A stretch of 64,000 nt of DNA, taken from positions 1 to 64,000 of the forward strand of contig JAJPKQ010000017.1 of NCBI GenBank assembly GCA_021323635.1, read 5' to 3'. A program made the position numbers and the translations under genes. Shown in pieces: positions 53,248 through 62,720 of the stretch (position 1 is its first letter; each line of letters begins with the position of its first letter). Below the pieces are notes generated by a model. It was not told the DNA's origin. It did no database searches and saw only the letters and a program-made list of their open reading frames with translations. This DNA comes from a bacterium (lineage in GTDB: Bacteria > Actinomycetota > Thermoleophilia > Solirubrobacterales > Solirubrobacteraceae).

Positions 53248-54091
53248 GCGGAGCGCTCGCGCCTGCGCGCTGCGCCTCGAGGAAGCGCATGAGCGCGCTG
53301 CGCACCGCCTCGGGGTCGTCCTGGAAGGGCCAGTGGGCTGACTCCGGCAGCATCACGAGCTCGCGAACGTCAAAGAAATCGCGCTGGCGCTCGGCGAACT
53401 GGGCGGGGATGAAGGGATCGCGCTCCCCCCAGATGACGAGGGCGGGCTTGCGCAGCGAGGCGATCGCCCGTCCCAGCTCCTCAGCCGCGAGCGAGCGATC
53501 GGGGGTAGCGCGATAGAGCTTGAGCACCGTCGCGCGCGTTTCGCGGTCGTAGTCGTCATACATCTTCTCGACGAAGTCCGCCGGCAGCCCCTTGGGGTTT
53601 GCGCGCGCCATCGCCTGCCGCCAGAGCGATCGCGGTATGTAGAGCTGTACGAGCTCCCCCAGCAGCGGCGTCCGCCAGCGCCGTGCCATCTTGTGCCAAC
53701 GATAGCCCGGCAGCACGCCGATGTTGATGAGCGTCACGCTGGCCCACTGCTTGGGGTGCTGAAGCCCCCACACCAGACCGAAGGGTCCGCCGAAGTCATG
53801 CAGCACCAGATGCACCCGCTCGATGCCGAGTGCCGCTCGCGCCTGCTCGATGAGCTGCGCATAGGAGCCGACATGTACCTTGAAGGAGCGCGGGCGGCGC
53901 GCCTTGCCGAAGCCCGGCATGTCGAACGCCACCGCCCGCATCAGCGCTCCGCTTGACTCGACAAGCGCGCTCCAGTCCGTCGAGGACCCGGGATTGCCGT
54001 GCACGAAGATCACCGCCTCGGCGGACTCCGCCGGACCGGCTTCGATCAGCGGCGTGGCGATCTCCCCAAACTGCAGCAGACGCGAGCGCAT
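53216..54091 (-). CDS. alpha/beta hydrolase (haloalkane dehalogenase / epoxide hydrolase-like)
   Basis: The 291-residue hydrolase has IFVHGNPGSSTDWSAL (oxyanion hole), AFDMPGFGKA, nucleophile Asp in LVLHDFGGPFGL, ERDPFIPAQF and catalytic His in LPESAHWPFQDDPE. Asp as the nucleophile points to dehalogenase or epoxide-hydrolase activity. ATG 54091 lies 6 bases after fbiC ends, so it is cotranscribed with it. The C terminus overlaps cofE by 32 bases antisense. The link to F420 metabolism is by operon only. Confidence 0.88.
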   Translation of the reverse strand: MRSRLLQFGEIATPLIEAGPAESAEAVIFVHGNPGSSTDWSALVESSGALMRAVAFDMPGFGKARRPRSFKVHVGSYAQLIEQARAALGIERVHLVLHDFGGPFGLVWGLQHPKQWASVTLINIGVLPGYRWHKMARRWRTPLLGELVQLYIPRSLWRQAMARANPKGLPADFVEKMYDDYDRETRATVLKLYRATPDRSLAAEELGRAIASLRKPALVIWGERDPFIPAQFAERQRDFFDVRELVMLPESAHWPFQDDPEAVRSALMRFLEAQRAGASAPLSERDPRPEP

Positions 54092-54097
54092 CAGCCG

Positions 54098-56389
54098 CTA
54101 GAGGGCGCTCACCGCGATCGCGTGAGGGCCCTGCATCGAGGCCGGCAGCGGATGGTCGCGCCGGATCGCGTAGAGCGTCGAGCGCTCGGCAGCGGGTCGT
54201 CCTGCGGCGTGGGCGGCGCCGATCAGCTCGGCGGGCTCCCGGCGCACGCCGTGATGGGAGCCGGCAAGGCGGCTGATCGACTCCTCCATCAGGGTGCCCC
54301 CGAGGTCGTTCACCCCCCAGCGCAGCGCCTCGCTTGCGGCGTCGAGGCCCATCTTCACCCAGGAGGCCTGGAGGTTTCGGACGCTGTCGCCGAGTGCCAG
54401 CCTGAAGACGGCGGTGTGGCGCAGGTTCTCGGCGGTCGTGATCTCCTCGATCCCGTGCGTGCGGCCGAGCAGCGTCTGATAGGGGATGAATGAGAGCGGC
54501 ACGAACTCTGTGATCCCCCCTGTGCGCTCCTGCAGCTCGCGGATCAGCAGCATGTGGCGGGCAAGCTCCCAGGGCTCCTCGATGTGACCGAACATCACAG
54601 TCGCCGTCGAGGGCAGGCCGGCGCGGTGGGCGGCCTCGACTATCTCCAGCCAGCGCCCCACGGGCAGCTTGTTGGGGCTGATCTTGGCCCGCACCGAGTC
54701 GACAAGGATCTCTGCTGCGGTCCCCGGCGTGGAGCCGAGACCGGCATCGATCAACCGTGCGAAGACCTCGCTCGGCGGCAGGCCGGAGATGTCGCACATA
54801 TGGGCGATCTCCATCGGCGAATAGGCGTGCAGATGCAGGTCCGCACCTTCGCGGAAAGCGGTGTCGCGCGCGATCTCAAGCCAGCGCAGATAGGCGTCTA
54901 GGCCCCATTCGGGGTGGATGCCCGACTGCATGCAGATCTCGCTGGCGCCATAGTCGATCGCCTCGCGCACGCGCCGCTGCAGCTCCACCTCGTCGTGCTG
55001 GTAGGCCTCCGGCGAGCGCCGGCCCTGGCCGAATCCGCAGAAGGCGCAGCCGACGGTGCAGATGTTGGAGACATTGATGTTGCGATTGACCACAAAGGTG
55101 ACGAGATCCCCGACCAAGCGCTCGCGCAGCTCGTCTGCAGCGGCGCGGACCTCCTCCACCGCTCCCGCGCGGCGCTCCGCAAAGAGCGCGGTCAGCTCCT
55201 GCTCGCTGAGCGCGGCGCCCTCGCGCCCCCGCTCGACGGCGCGCGCGAAGATCGCGTCGGTGATCGCAAACGGGGGCTCCCTGTGCTCACGGGAGCCGCG
55301 GGGGATGAACGTCCAGAAGCGCCGCTTGATGACGTCAAGCACCGCCGGCGAGAGCCACTCGGGGGAGATGTAGCGGGGGTGCACGCAGAGACGCTCAGCG
55401 AGCGCGATGCCCTCTGCGGCCAGCGCTCGGCGCACCTGCAGCGGGCTTGGGAAGGGCCGCTCGGGCGAGACGTGGTCGCCGTTGGACGAGAGCCCGCCGA
55501 GGTCGCTGGCGCCCGCCCTGATCAGCTGCGGCCACCAGTCGGCGAGGTTCGGCGGAATCTGGATCGCAACCTCCGGCATCAGCTCGCGTGCGGCCTGAAC
55601 GAGGCTGCGCAGCTCCTCCAGCCCCACGGCGTGCGGCCGCTCGCAGCCGGCGCCCTCGCCGGCCCACCGCGGCAGCGGCAGCTGCACATGCGCGGGAGCC
55701 ACGCCCGTCGACCAGAAGCGCTCGGTGGCCGCCGCAGCGATCTCCCCCACGTCAGCGCCGTAGTAGCGCGGATGGGGAATGAAGTTCTGGATGATCACCT
55801 CCTGGATGTGGCCGTGGCGCTGCTGAGCGCGGGCGATCGCCTCAAGCGTCGCGATCCGCTCGCTCTCGCTCTCGCCGATGCCGACGAGCAGCCCGGTGGT
55901 GAAGGGGATCCGCAGCTCCCCTGCGGCGGTGAGCGTGGCCAGGCGCACCGCCGGGTGCTTGCCGGGCGAGCCCGCATGCGCTGAGGACATCAGCCGCTCG
56001 GAGGTGGACTCGAGCATCATTCCCTGCGAGGCGGTCACCTCGCGCAGTCGCGCAAGCTGGGAGCGCTCCAGCGCTCCCAGGTTTGTGTGCGGCAGCAGGC
56101 CCCGCTCGAGCGCCTGCTCGCAGGCCCAGAGGACGTAGGAGAGGAAGTCGCGGTGACCGAGCGCTCGCAGGCGCTCGGCGACCTGCGCGTGGTGGTCGGG
56201 CCGTTCGCCGGTCAGGATCAGCAGCTCCTTCACGCCGCTTGCCACACCGCGCTCGATCAGGGCGATCACCTCCTCGGGCTCGCGCAGGTGCGCCTGGTGG
56301 CTGGCAAAGGAGCAGTACTTGCAGTAGGAGGCGCAGGTACGCGAGAGCGACAGGGTCAGATTGCGCGAGTAGGTGACCCGGTGTTGCAC
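54098..56389 (-). CDS. fbiC: FO synthase, CofG-CofH fusion (FbiC)
   Basis: The 763-residue double radical-SAM enzyme makes 7,8-didemethyl-8-hydroxy-5-deazariboflavin from tyrosine and the flavin precursor. The N-terminal CofG part has the CxxxCxxC motif CASYCKYC (Cys19, 23, 26), and the C-terminal CofH half has ICTVGCAFCGFGQGRRSPEAY near residue 450. Blocks such as LLVGIGES, VIIQNFIPHP, CMQSGIHPEWG and VKMGLDAASEALRWGVNDLGGTLMEESI are typical. The start is a GTG. It faces away from the phosphatase gene and is next to cofE, completing the F420 pathway in one window. Confidence 0.96.
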   Translation of the reverse strand: MQHRVTYSRNLTLSLSRTCASYCKYCSFASHQAHLREPEEVIALIERGVASGVKELLILTGERPDHHAQVAERLRALGHRDFLSYVLWACEQALERGLLPHTNLGALERSQLARLREVTASQGMMLESTSERLMSSAHAGSPGKHPAVRLATLTAAGELRIPFTTGLLVGIGESESERIATLEAIARAQQRHGHIQEVIIQNFIPHPRYYGADVGEIAAAATERFWSTGVAPAHVQLPLPRWAGEGAGCERPHAVGLEELRSLVQAARELMPEVAIQIPPNLADWWPQLIRAGASDLGGLSSNGDHVSPERPFPSPLQVRRALAAEGIALAERLCVHPRYISPEWLSPAVLDVIKRRFWTFIPRGSREHREPPFAITDAIFARAVERGREGAALSEQELTALFAERRAGAVEEVRAAADELRERLVGDLVTFVVNRNINVSNICTVGCAFCGFGQGRRSPEAYQHDEVELQRRVREAIDYGASEICMQSGIHPEWGLDAYLRWLEIARDTAFREGADLHLHAYSPMEIAHMCDISGLPPSEVFARLIDAGLGSTPGTAAEILVDSVRAKISPNKLPVGRWLEIVEAAHRAGLPSTATVMFGHIEEPWELARHMLLIRELQERTGGITEFVPLSFIPYQTLLGRTHGIEEITTAENLRHTAVFRLALGDSVRNLQASWVKMGLDAASEALRWGVNDLGGTLMEESISRLAGSHHGVRREPAELIGAAHAAGRPAAERSTLYAIRRDHPLPASMQGPHAIAVSAL

Positions 56390-56530
56390 GCGCCCAGTGT
56401 AGGCGAGATGCGCACCCGCCAGCGCCTATCCTCGCTCCGACATGCTCACGCGCGCAATCCCGCCCAGCGACGTGCCGACCTCTTGCGGCCGGCCTGCGAG
56501 CGCTACGTCAGGCCCGATCGGAGAGCGGCG

Positions 56531-57100
56531 GTGAGCGACTCCGGCAGCTCCCTCTACCTGGCGCGCCACGGGCGCACCGCCTACAACCACGAGCGGCGCT
56601 TTCAGGGGCGGCTGCCGGTGGCGCTCGACGCGGTCGGCATCGCCCAGGCGCAGACGCTCGCGCGCGAGGCCGCAGCGGTGCCCTTCACCGCGCTTTTCTC
56701 CTCGCCGCTGCGGCGCGCGCGCGAAACAGCCGACATCGTCGCAGCGGCGCTCGGGCTCCCGGTCCGTGAGGACGAGCGGCTGATGGAGACCGACGCGGGC
56801 GCCTGGACCGACATGCCCTTTGCTGAGGTGAGCGAGCGCTGGCCGGAGGAGTTCAGGCGCTTTGCCCAGCTCGACCCGACATTTGCCTTTCCCGAAGGGG
56901 AGTCATTCGCCGCCCAGCAGCAGCGCGTGGCAGCGGCGCTTGTCGAGGTGTCGGCAGGAGCGCTGCCGGCGCTAGTGATCTGCCACGGCGTCGTGATCCG
57001 CCTGGCGCTCCGAGCCTTCGGTGCTCAGGCGCCGCCGCGAATCGAGAACGGCGCGCTCGTTGCGCTCAGCCTGCCAGCCAGCGGCGCGGATTTGCGATGA
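56531..57100 (+). CDS. histidine phosphatase family protein (phosphoglycerate-mutase-like)
   Basis: The 189-residue protein has LARHGRTAYNHERRFQGR (catalytic His and Arg), FSSPLRRARETADI, the acidic residue in LMETDAGAWTDM and the second His in VICHGVVIRLAL. This is the PGM-like phosphatase group; substrates include sugar phosphates, phosphoserine and cobalamin precursors. GTG 56531 begins SDSGSSLYLARHG. It is divergent from fbiC; the last 35 bases overlap antisense with the phosphotriesterase-family gene. Confidence 0.9.
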   Translation: MSDSGSSLYLARHGRTAYNHERRFQGRLPVALDAVGIAQAQTLAREAAAVPFTALFSSPLRRARETADIVAAALGLPVREDERLMETDAGAWTDMPFAEVSERWPEEFRRFAQLDPTFAFPEGESFAAQQQRVAAALVEVSAGALPALVICHGVVIRLALRAFGAQAPPRIENGALVALSLPASGADLR

Positions 57101-58025
57101 AGAGCTCCGCGAAGGTCTCCTCGTCGAAGACCCCCTGCTCACGCAGCGCAGGCAGGACCTCGTCGAAGATCAGCGTCATCGACCAGTTGCGGACAGCCCC
57201 CTGCGCAACCATCGCCTCCGCGGCAGCCGGTGCAAACCAGTCGATGCTCGCGCAGAAGTCCTGGCCGAGGAAGAGCTGCGAGCGGTAGCCGCGGCGCAAG
57301 AGCTCGGCGGCGATCTCGTTGCGCTGCTCGATCGGCAGGAAGACCTCGAGCCCGTAGCGGTCAAGGCCCGCGTAGATGCCCTGGTCAAGGAGCGCGGTGA
57401 GGTAGCCCAGGTCTGAGCTGTCTCCGCAGTGGGCGATCTGCACGCGCGAGAGCTCGACGCCCTCCTCGCGGAAGATCTCAAGCTGACGCGGCCCTGTTCC
57501 CACGGCAGGCATCGAATGGGCCATGATCGGCACGCCCGTGCGCAGGCTTGCGCGGGCTGCGGCGCGGTGGATCTTCTCGACATTCGCGCTGACGCCGGCG
57601 GCGTCGGCGGCGCACTTGATGAAGGCCGCGCGGATCTCCGTGCCCTGGATGCCGTCTTCGATGTCGGCGACGAAGTGCTCGGCCATCTCGTCGATGTCGC
57701 GGTTGGCGAAGTAGGGCGGCAGGTGGTCGTAGCTGTAGATGCCCGTGCAGGGCACGATCTGCACGCCTGTGGCCTCCGCCACCGCTCGCATGAAGCGCAC
57801 ATCGCGCCCCCCGAACATCGCGGTCGGATCGACGATCGTCTGCACCCCCCGCTCCTTTGCGGCCCTCACCGCCTGCACCGCCGCGGCCATCTCCGCGCGC
57901 TCGTCGTAGCGCTCCGGCCACTGCGCGGCCACCGCCTCGTCGCGGAAGCGCAGGTGCTCGTGAATCAGCGTGACGCCGAGCTGCTCTGGCGCAACGGGAC
58001 CGGTGACGGTCTGCACAGCGCTCAT
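57066..58025 (-). CDS. phosphotriesterase-family metal hydrolase
   Basis: The 319-residue TIM-barrel amidohydrolase has metal ligands: HEHLRF (HxH), FIKCAAD (bridging Lys), IMAHSMPAV, QIAHCGDSSDLG and LGQDFCASIDWF (Asp). It belongs to the phosphotriesterase-related/lactonase group; native substrates are often lactones. ATG 58025 overlaps the acyl-CoA synthetase stop by 4 bases, so they are coupled. Its antisense overlap with the phosphatase gene is 35 bases. Confidence 0.9.
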   Translation of the reverse strand: MSAVQTVTGPVAPEQLGVTLIHEHLRFRDEAVAAQWPERYDERAEMAAAVQAVRAAKERGVQTIVDPTAMFGGRDVRFMRAVAEATGVQIVPCTGIYSYDHLPPYFANRDIDEMAEHFVADIEDGIQGTEIRAAFIKCAADAAGVSANVEKIHRAAARASLRTGVPIMAHSMPAVGTGPRQLEIFREEGVELSRVQIAHCGDSSDLGYLTALLDQGIYAGLDRYGLEVFLPIEQRNEIAAELLRRGYRSQLFLGQDFCASIDWFAPAAAEAMVAQGAVRNWSMTLIFDEVLPALREQGVFDEETFAELFIANPRRWLAG

Positions 58026-59578
58026 CGCAGCGGCACTCCCCAGTCGGTCTCCTGCCGCAGCTTTGCCTTCAGCACCTTGCCGTTGGGGTTGCGCGGCAGC
58101 GGCTCTGAGCGCAGCGCGACGTACTGCGGGACCTTGAAGTCGGCCAAGCGCTCACGGCAGAAGTCGATCACCGAGCCGACCTCGACCTTGGCGCTCTGCG
58201 CGGGCACGATCACCGCCCCCACCTTTTCGCCCATCATCGCGTCGGGGACGCCCACAACCGCGACCTCCCCCACCCCCGGCGCCTCCGCGAGCACGTTCTC
58301 GACCTCGAGCGAGTAGACGTTCTCGCCGCCGCGGTTGATCATGTCCTTCTTGCGATCGACGATGTAAAGGAGGCCGTCCCCATCGACGCGCGCCAGGTCG
58401 CCGGTCCGCAGCCATCCTTCACAGAATGCCTCCGCCGTCTCCTGCTCCTTGTGCCAGTAGCCGGAGACGACATTGGGCCCGCGCACGAGCAGCTCGCCGA
58501 CGCCGCTGGCTTCCTCAGGCTCGTCGATTGAGATGTCGCAGACAGGCACCGCGAAGCCGACCGAGTCGGCGTGGGCCTGCGCCTCCTCATGGGGCAGGAA
58601 GGAGACCAGCGAGGAGGTCTCGGTCAGCCCGAAGCCGTTGCCCAGCCGCGCATTCGGAAAGGCCTCCGCCAGCGCATGCACAAGCTCGGGCGCGATCGGC
58701 GCGCCGCCGTAGGCGATCCAGCGGATCCCCGTTACGTCAAGCTCCGCGAACTGGGGCAGGTGGATCAGCGCGTAGTAGATCGCGGGCACCGAGACTAGAT
58801 GGTTGACACCGTGCTCGTTGACGGCGCGGAAGAGCCCTTCGAGGTCGAAGGGGCTTGAGAGGATCTCGACGCGCCCGCCGATGTCAAGCAGCGGGATCAG
58901 CTGGCTGTTGGCGCCGGTGACGTGGAAGAGGGGAACCGAGACGAGCGTGGCGATCGAGGGTCCCTGCGCCCGATCGATGTAGTTTGCGCGGATCGCGCTC
59001 TCGGAGTTGGCTGTGAAGCATTCATGGCTCATCATCGCCCCCTTCGGGAAGCCGGTCGTCCCGGAGGTGTAGAAGATCGCGGCCAGCTCGCCGGGCTGCA
59101 GGTCCTCGGTCACCGCCGGTGGGCCCTGCGGCAGCTCCTCCTCCGGCGCGAAGACGTAGGCGCATTCGGCGTCATCGATCACGTAGCGCGCCTCCGCCTC
59201 GGTGAAGCGCGTGTTGACGGGCACGACGGCCGCGCCCGCCAGCTGCGCGCCGAAGAAGGCAAGCACCCAGGCGGCGGAGTTGGGCAGGCGGATCGCTACG
59301 CGATCGCCGCGCGCGACCCCCCGCGCACGCAGGCCGCCCGCGACCGCCGCCGCACGCTCGAAGAGCTCGCCGTAGGTCATCGCCTCGGCATCGGGCGCGA
59401 CGATCGCGACCGCGTCGGGGTTGCGCTCGACGCTTTCCCGCAGGAGCGCGACAAGGGAGGGCGGGCGATCGCTGTAGCGGGCGATGCCGTCCTCGCCGCG
59501 CTCGACGCCGCTCATCTCAAAGGGGTTGCGCCCGCGCGGCGCTGGTGTGATCTCTCCGGCCACCGGTGGCACGCTCAC
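58022..59578 (-). CDS. AMP-dependent acyl-CoA synthetase
   Basis: The 518-residue ANL enzyme has IFYTSGTTGFPKGAMMSHECF, NSQLIPLLDIGG, GNGFGLTETSSLVSF, GWLRTGDLARVD, DRKKDMINRGGENVYSLEVE and catalytic Lys in PRNPNGKVLKAKLR. GTG 59578 overlaps the stop of the upstream gene (GTGA); ATG 59515 (MSGVERG) is an alternative. It activates an unknown carboxylic acid and is coupled to a phosphotriesterase-family hydrolase, which could release the acid from a lactone or ester (inference). Confidence 0.92.
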   Translation of the reverse strand: MSVPPVAGEITPAPRGRNPFEMSGVERGEDGIARYSDRPPSLVALLRESVERNPDAVAIVAPDAEAMTYGELFERAAAVAGGLRARGVARGDRVAIRLPNSAAWVLAFFGAQLAGAAVVPVNTRFTEAEARYVIDDAECAYVFAPEEELPQGPPAVTEDLQPGELAAIFYTSGTTGFPKGAMMSHECFTANSESAIRANYIDRAQGPSIATLVSVPLFHVTGANSQLIPLLDIGGRVEILSSPFDLEGLFRAVNEHGVNHLVSVPAIYYALIHLPQFAELDVTGIRWIAYGGAPIAPELVHALAEAFPNARLGNGFGLTETSSLVSFLPHEEAQAHADSVGFAVPVCDISIDEPEEASGVGELLVRGPNVVSGYWHKEQETAEAFCEGWLRTGDLARVDGDGLLYIVDRKKDMINRGGENVYSLEVENVLAEAPGVGEVAVVGVPDAMMGEKVGAVIVPAQSAKVEVGSVIDFCRERLADFKVPQYVALRSEPLPRNPNGKVLKAKLRQETDWGVPLR

Positions 59579-59937
59579 TGCGCCCGCATGCGCGCCAGCT
59601 CCTCGCGCACCGAGTAGGGAAGGCCCCACAGCTGTCTCACCTCGGCGCGTCCCACCTGGACGTCGCGAGCGCGCAGCTCGCCGGCGATGCGCGCGCGATC
59701 GAGCGCCGCAAGCGCGGCGTGCACCGCCTCGGGCGCCGCGGCATGGCCGAAGCGGTGGGCGACCGCGATCCGCCAGTGCCAGTCGTGGCGGGAGTAGGGA
59801 CGCGCATTGCAGGTCACAAGCAGCGTCGCCGCCTCGATGTAGCGCTCCTCCTCGGCGATGCGCAGATCGAGCTCCAGATCGGTCCAATCCTCGGGCAGGA
59901 GCTCGAGCACTTCCGCGAAGGTGGCCGCAAGGCTCAT
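59575..59937 (-). CDS. conserved hypothetical protein, 120 residues
   Basis: ATG 59937 begins MSLAATFAEVLELLPEDWTD. The product contains LELDLRIAEEERYIEAATLLVTCNARPYSRHDWHWRIAVAHRFGH and a C-terminal SVREELARM helix; a single Cys and the aromatic cluster are notable. I recognise it as a conserved orphan in this actinobacterial group with no known function. It is the first gene of a three-gene operon with the acyl-CoA synthetase and phosphotriesterase-family genes, and its start is 41 bases from the divergent YgfZ gene. Confidence 0.7.
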   Translation of the reverse strand: MSLAATFAEVLELLPEDWTDLELDLRIAEEERYIEAATLLVTCNARPYSRHDWHWRIAVAHRFGHAAAPEAVHAALAALDRARIAGELRARDVQVGRAEVRQLWGLPYSVREELARMRAQ

Positions 59938-59978
59938 TTGCGCAAAGCCTAGCGCCTTGCTCGGGCTATGCTCGATGC

Positions 59979-61007
59979 GTGTCCGAGCAGGCGACGATCG
60001 AGCGAGCCTGGCAGAGCGCAAGCGAGGCCGAGTACGCCGCGCTGACTGAAGGTGCGGGGCTGATCGACCGCTCCGAGCGCGGCAAGCTCGCGCTGATCGG
60101 ACCCGGCGCGGCCGAGTTCCTGCAGGGCCAGGTCACAAACGACGTCCTCGCGCTTGCGCCGGGCGAGGGCTGCTACGCCGCCTTCCTGACCGCGAAGGGC
60201 AAGATGCTCGGCGACCTGCGGGTGCTTGCGACCGGCTCGGACGAGCTGCTGCTGGACTGCGAGCGGGTGGCGCTGCAGGCGCTCTTTGACATGATCCGCC
60301 GCCACCGCATCGGCTATGCCTTCGAGCTTCACAAGCGCACCCTGCAGTGCGCGCTGCTGACGCTCGCGGGCCCCTCGGCGCGCGCGCTCGCCGCCGCAAG
60401 CGCAGCGGGCGCGCTCCCCGCCCAGCGCGAGCATGCGCACCTCGCCGCGTCGATCGCGGGCGCGCCGGTGCGCCTGATCGCCGGGCCCCGCGGCGACATC
60501 GACGTGCTGACGGCTGCCGCGGACGCAGAGCGGGTGCGCGAGGCGCTGCTGGAGGCGGGCGCGCTCACGGTGACCGAGAGCGCCTATGAGGTGCTCCGCA
60601 TCGAGCGTGGGATACCGCGCTTCGGGATCGACATGGACGGGGGCACCATCCCGCAGGAGGCGGGGATCAACGAGCGCGCGGTCTCCTTCACGAAGGGCTG
60701 CTACGTCGGTCAGGAGACGGTCGCGCGGCTCTTCTACAAGGGCAGGCCCAACCGCCGTCTGCTTGGGCTGCGCAGCCGCACGCCGCTGCCCGGCGGCGCC
60801 GCGGTGCTGATTGAGGGGCGCACGGTCGGGCACGTCGGCTCCTCCTGCCTCTCTCCCGCCCAGGGGCCGCTTGCGCTGGCGATGCTGCGCCGCGAGTGCG
60901 AGCCGGGAGCGGAGGTGCTGGTCGAGGCGGGCGCTCCCGAGCATCCGGCCGAGAGCGGGCCGGCCGAGCTGCTGCCGGCAACGGTGGCGGCGCTGCCGTT
61001 GGGGTAG
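59979..61007 (+). CDS. folate-binding YgfZ/GcvT-like protein
   Basis: The 342-residue protein resembles glycine-cleavage T proteins: GLIDRSERGKLALIGPGAAEFLQGQVTND, EVLRIERGIPRFGIDMD, and the YgfZ signature KGCYVGQETVARLFYKG containing the reactive Cys. YgfZ proteins use tetrahydrofolate to support iron-sulphur cluster enzymes. GTG 59979 starts SEQATIERAW. The C-terminal barrel domain (GLRSRTPLPGGAAVLIEG) is present. Its proximity to radical-SAM and ccr genes may be accidental. Confidence 0.93.
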   Translation: MSEQATIERAWQSASEAEYAALTEGAGLIDRSERGKLALIGPGAAEFLQGQVTNDVLALAPGEGCYAAFLTAKGKMLGDLRVLATGSDELLLDCERVALQALFDMIRRHRIGYAFELHKRTLQCALLTLAGPSARALAAASAAGALPAQREHAHLAASIAGAPVRLIAGPRGDIDVLTAAADAERVREALLEAGALTVTESAYEVLRIERGIPRFGIDMDGGTIPQEAGINERAVSFTKGCYVGQETVARLFYKGRPNRRLLGLRSRTPLPGGAAVLIEGRTVGHVGSSCLSPAQGPLALAMLRRECEPGAEVLVEAGAPEHPAESGPAELLPATVAALPLG

Positions 61008-61094
61008 CATTGCCTCTCGGCGCAGCGGCGTCGGTCGCGCCCACCGCAGCTGGCGATTGTGCTCGCGCAAGGCGGTGCCGAACCTGAAAACGAC

Positions 61095-62372
61095 ATGGAG
61101 GTGGCAGAGCAAGCCGTGGCAACACTCACCGAGAACATCACCGAGGTCGCCGCCCAGCCGGGCGAGCTGCCGGAGAAGATGGTCGCCTGGGTGATCCGAG
61201 AGGAGCGTGAGGGCGAGCCCAAGGACGCATTCCAGCTCGAGGAGATCGAAGTGCCCGAGCCGGGCGCCTTCGAGGTGATCGTGCGGGTGATGGCGGCGGG
61301 CGTCAACTACAACAACGTCTGGGCGGCGCTGGGCGAGCCGGTCTCGATCATGCGCTACGGCGATCATCCGCAGTACGGCCACCACATCGGCGGCTCGGAC
61401 GCATCCGGGGTCGTCTGGAAGGTCGGGCCTGGCGTGACGCGCTGGAAGGTCGGCGACGAGGTCGTCATCCACTGCAACCAGGCCTCCTACGAGGACCCGG
61501 AGGTGCACGGCCTGGATCCGATGGCCGCCCCCTCGCAGCGCATCTGGGGCTATGAGACGACCTGGGGCTCCTTCGCCCAGTTCACCAAGGTTCAGGCCCA
61601 GCAGCTGCTGCCCAAGCCCAAGGCGCTCTCCTGGGAGGAGGCCGCCTCCTACGGCCTGGTCTACTTCACCGCCTACCGCATGCTGCTGACGCGCTGCAAC
61701 CTGCAGGCCGGCCAGCGCGTGCTGATCTGGGGCGGCGCCGGCGGCCTGGGCGTCTTTGCGATCCAGCTCTGCGCGATCGCCGGCGCGCACTGCGTGGGTG
61801 TCGTCTCTTCAGCCGAGAAGGGCGATCTCGTCAAGCGCCTGGGCGCGATCGACTACATCGACCGCAATGAGTTTGCGGGGATGATGCGCACCGGCGAAGA
61901 GAGCCCCGAGCAGGAGAAGGAGCGCTTTGTGGCCTCCCGCGCCTTCGCCAAGCGCGTGAAGGAGATCCTCGGCGACGCTCCGGACATCGTCTTCGAGCAC
62001 GTCGGCAAGGCGACCTTCCCGACCTCCGTCTTCACGGTCAAGCCGTTCGGCAAGGTCGTCATCTGCGCGGGCACGACCGGCTACAACCTCGACTTCGACG
62101 TGCGCTACCTGTGGATGAAGCAGAAGGAGATCATCGGCTCGCACTTCGCCAACGCCTACGAGTGCATGAAGGCCAACGAGCTGATCGAGTCAGGCCAGAT
62201 CCGCCCGGTGCTCTGGCGCACGCTGCCCTTCGACGGCGTCGCCGAAGCCCACCAGCTGATGATGGAAAACAAGCACCTGGGCAAGATCGCGATCCTGGTC
62301 GGCGCCGAGCGCGAGGGCCTGGGCAAGAGCGCCGAGGGCCCCGGCGCGATCTACGCGGAGGTCGGCGGCTGA
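61095..62372 (+). CDS. ccr: crotonyl-CoA carboxylase/reductase
   Basis: The 425-residue MDR enzyme converts crotonyl-CoA, CO2 and NADPH to ethylmalonyl-CoA, the key step of the ethylmalonyl-CoA pathway. Hallmarks are AGVNYNNVWAALG, GDHPQYGHHIGGSDASG, CNQASYEDPEVHGLDPM, SYGLVYFTAYRML, GAGGLGVFAIQLC and QKEIIGSHFANAYECM (His typical of carboxylating members). ATG 61095 is used; the start could be a few codons away, since no clear ribosome-binding site was seen. It is followed by an overlapping small gene and, 700 bases on, the ethylmalonyl-CoA mutase gene. Confidence 0.95.
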   Translation: MEVAEQAVATLTENITEVAAQPGELPEKMVAWVIREEREGEPKDAFQLEEIEVPEPGAFEVIVRVMAAGVNYNNVWAALGEPVSIMRYGDHPQYGHHIGGSDASGVVWKVGPGVTRWKVGDEVVIHCNQASYEDPEVHGLDPMAAPSQRIWGYETTWGSFAQFTKVQAQQLLPKPKALSWEEAASYGLVYFTAYRMLLTRCNLQAGQRVLIWGGAGGLGVFAIQLCAIAGAHCVGVVSSAEKGDLVKRLGAIDYIDRNEFAGMMRTGEESPEQEKERFVASRAFAKRVKEILGDAPDIVFEHVGKATFPTSVFTVKPFGKVVICAGTTGYNLDFDVRYLWMKQKEIIGSHFANAYECMKANELIESGQIRPVLWRTLPFDGVAEAHQLMMENKHLGKIAILVGAEREGLGKSAEGPGAIYAEVGG

Positions 62373-62701
62373 TGTCAGAGACGATCATCATCCCCTGGTA
62401 TGCGACCGGCCTGCGCGCCGACGAGCTGGCGGGGGCGCTGGAGCGACTGGCGCCGACGGCGCTTCGCTACGGCGCCTCCGACTATGCGCTCTACCGCTCG
62501 CTCGAGGACCTCTACCGCTTCCAGCAGCTGGCGACGTTCTCGCGTCACGAGGACTTCGATCGCTACTGGGAAGGGCCGGAGATGACCGACTTCCGCACGA
62601 TCTACTCAGGCTGCTTCCAGGTGCCCGTGCTCTACGGCCCCTGGCAGCGGACGACCGCAGGGCGCCTCACGCTCGAGCAGGCGACGGTCGCAGAGGGCTA
62701 G
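62372..62701 (+). CDS. uncharacterised small protein coupled to ccr
   Basis: The 109-residue protein starts at ATG in TGATG, overlapping the ccr stop. It reads MSETIIIPWYATGLRADEL, then ALRYGASDYALYRSLEDLYRF, QLATFSRHEDFDRYWEGPE and a C-terminal VPVLYGPWQR. Alternating strands and helices suggest a ferredoxin-like (ABM/dimeric barrel) fold. I know no function; coupling makes a role linked to Ccr or its acyl-CoA products likely, by inference. It ends close to the convergent clpS gene. Confidence 0.7.
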   Translation: MSETIIIPWYATGLRADELAGALERLAPTALRYGASDYALYRSLEDLYRFQQLATFSRHEDFDRYWEGPEMTDFRTIYSGCFQVPVLYGPWQRTTAGRLTLEQATVAEG

Positions 62702-62720
62702 CGGCGGGCGCGCCACCGCC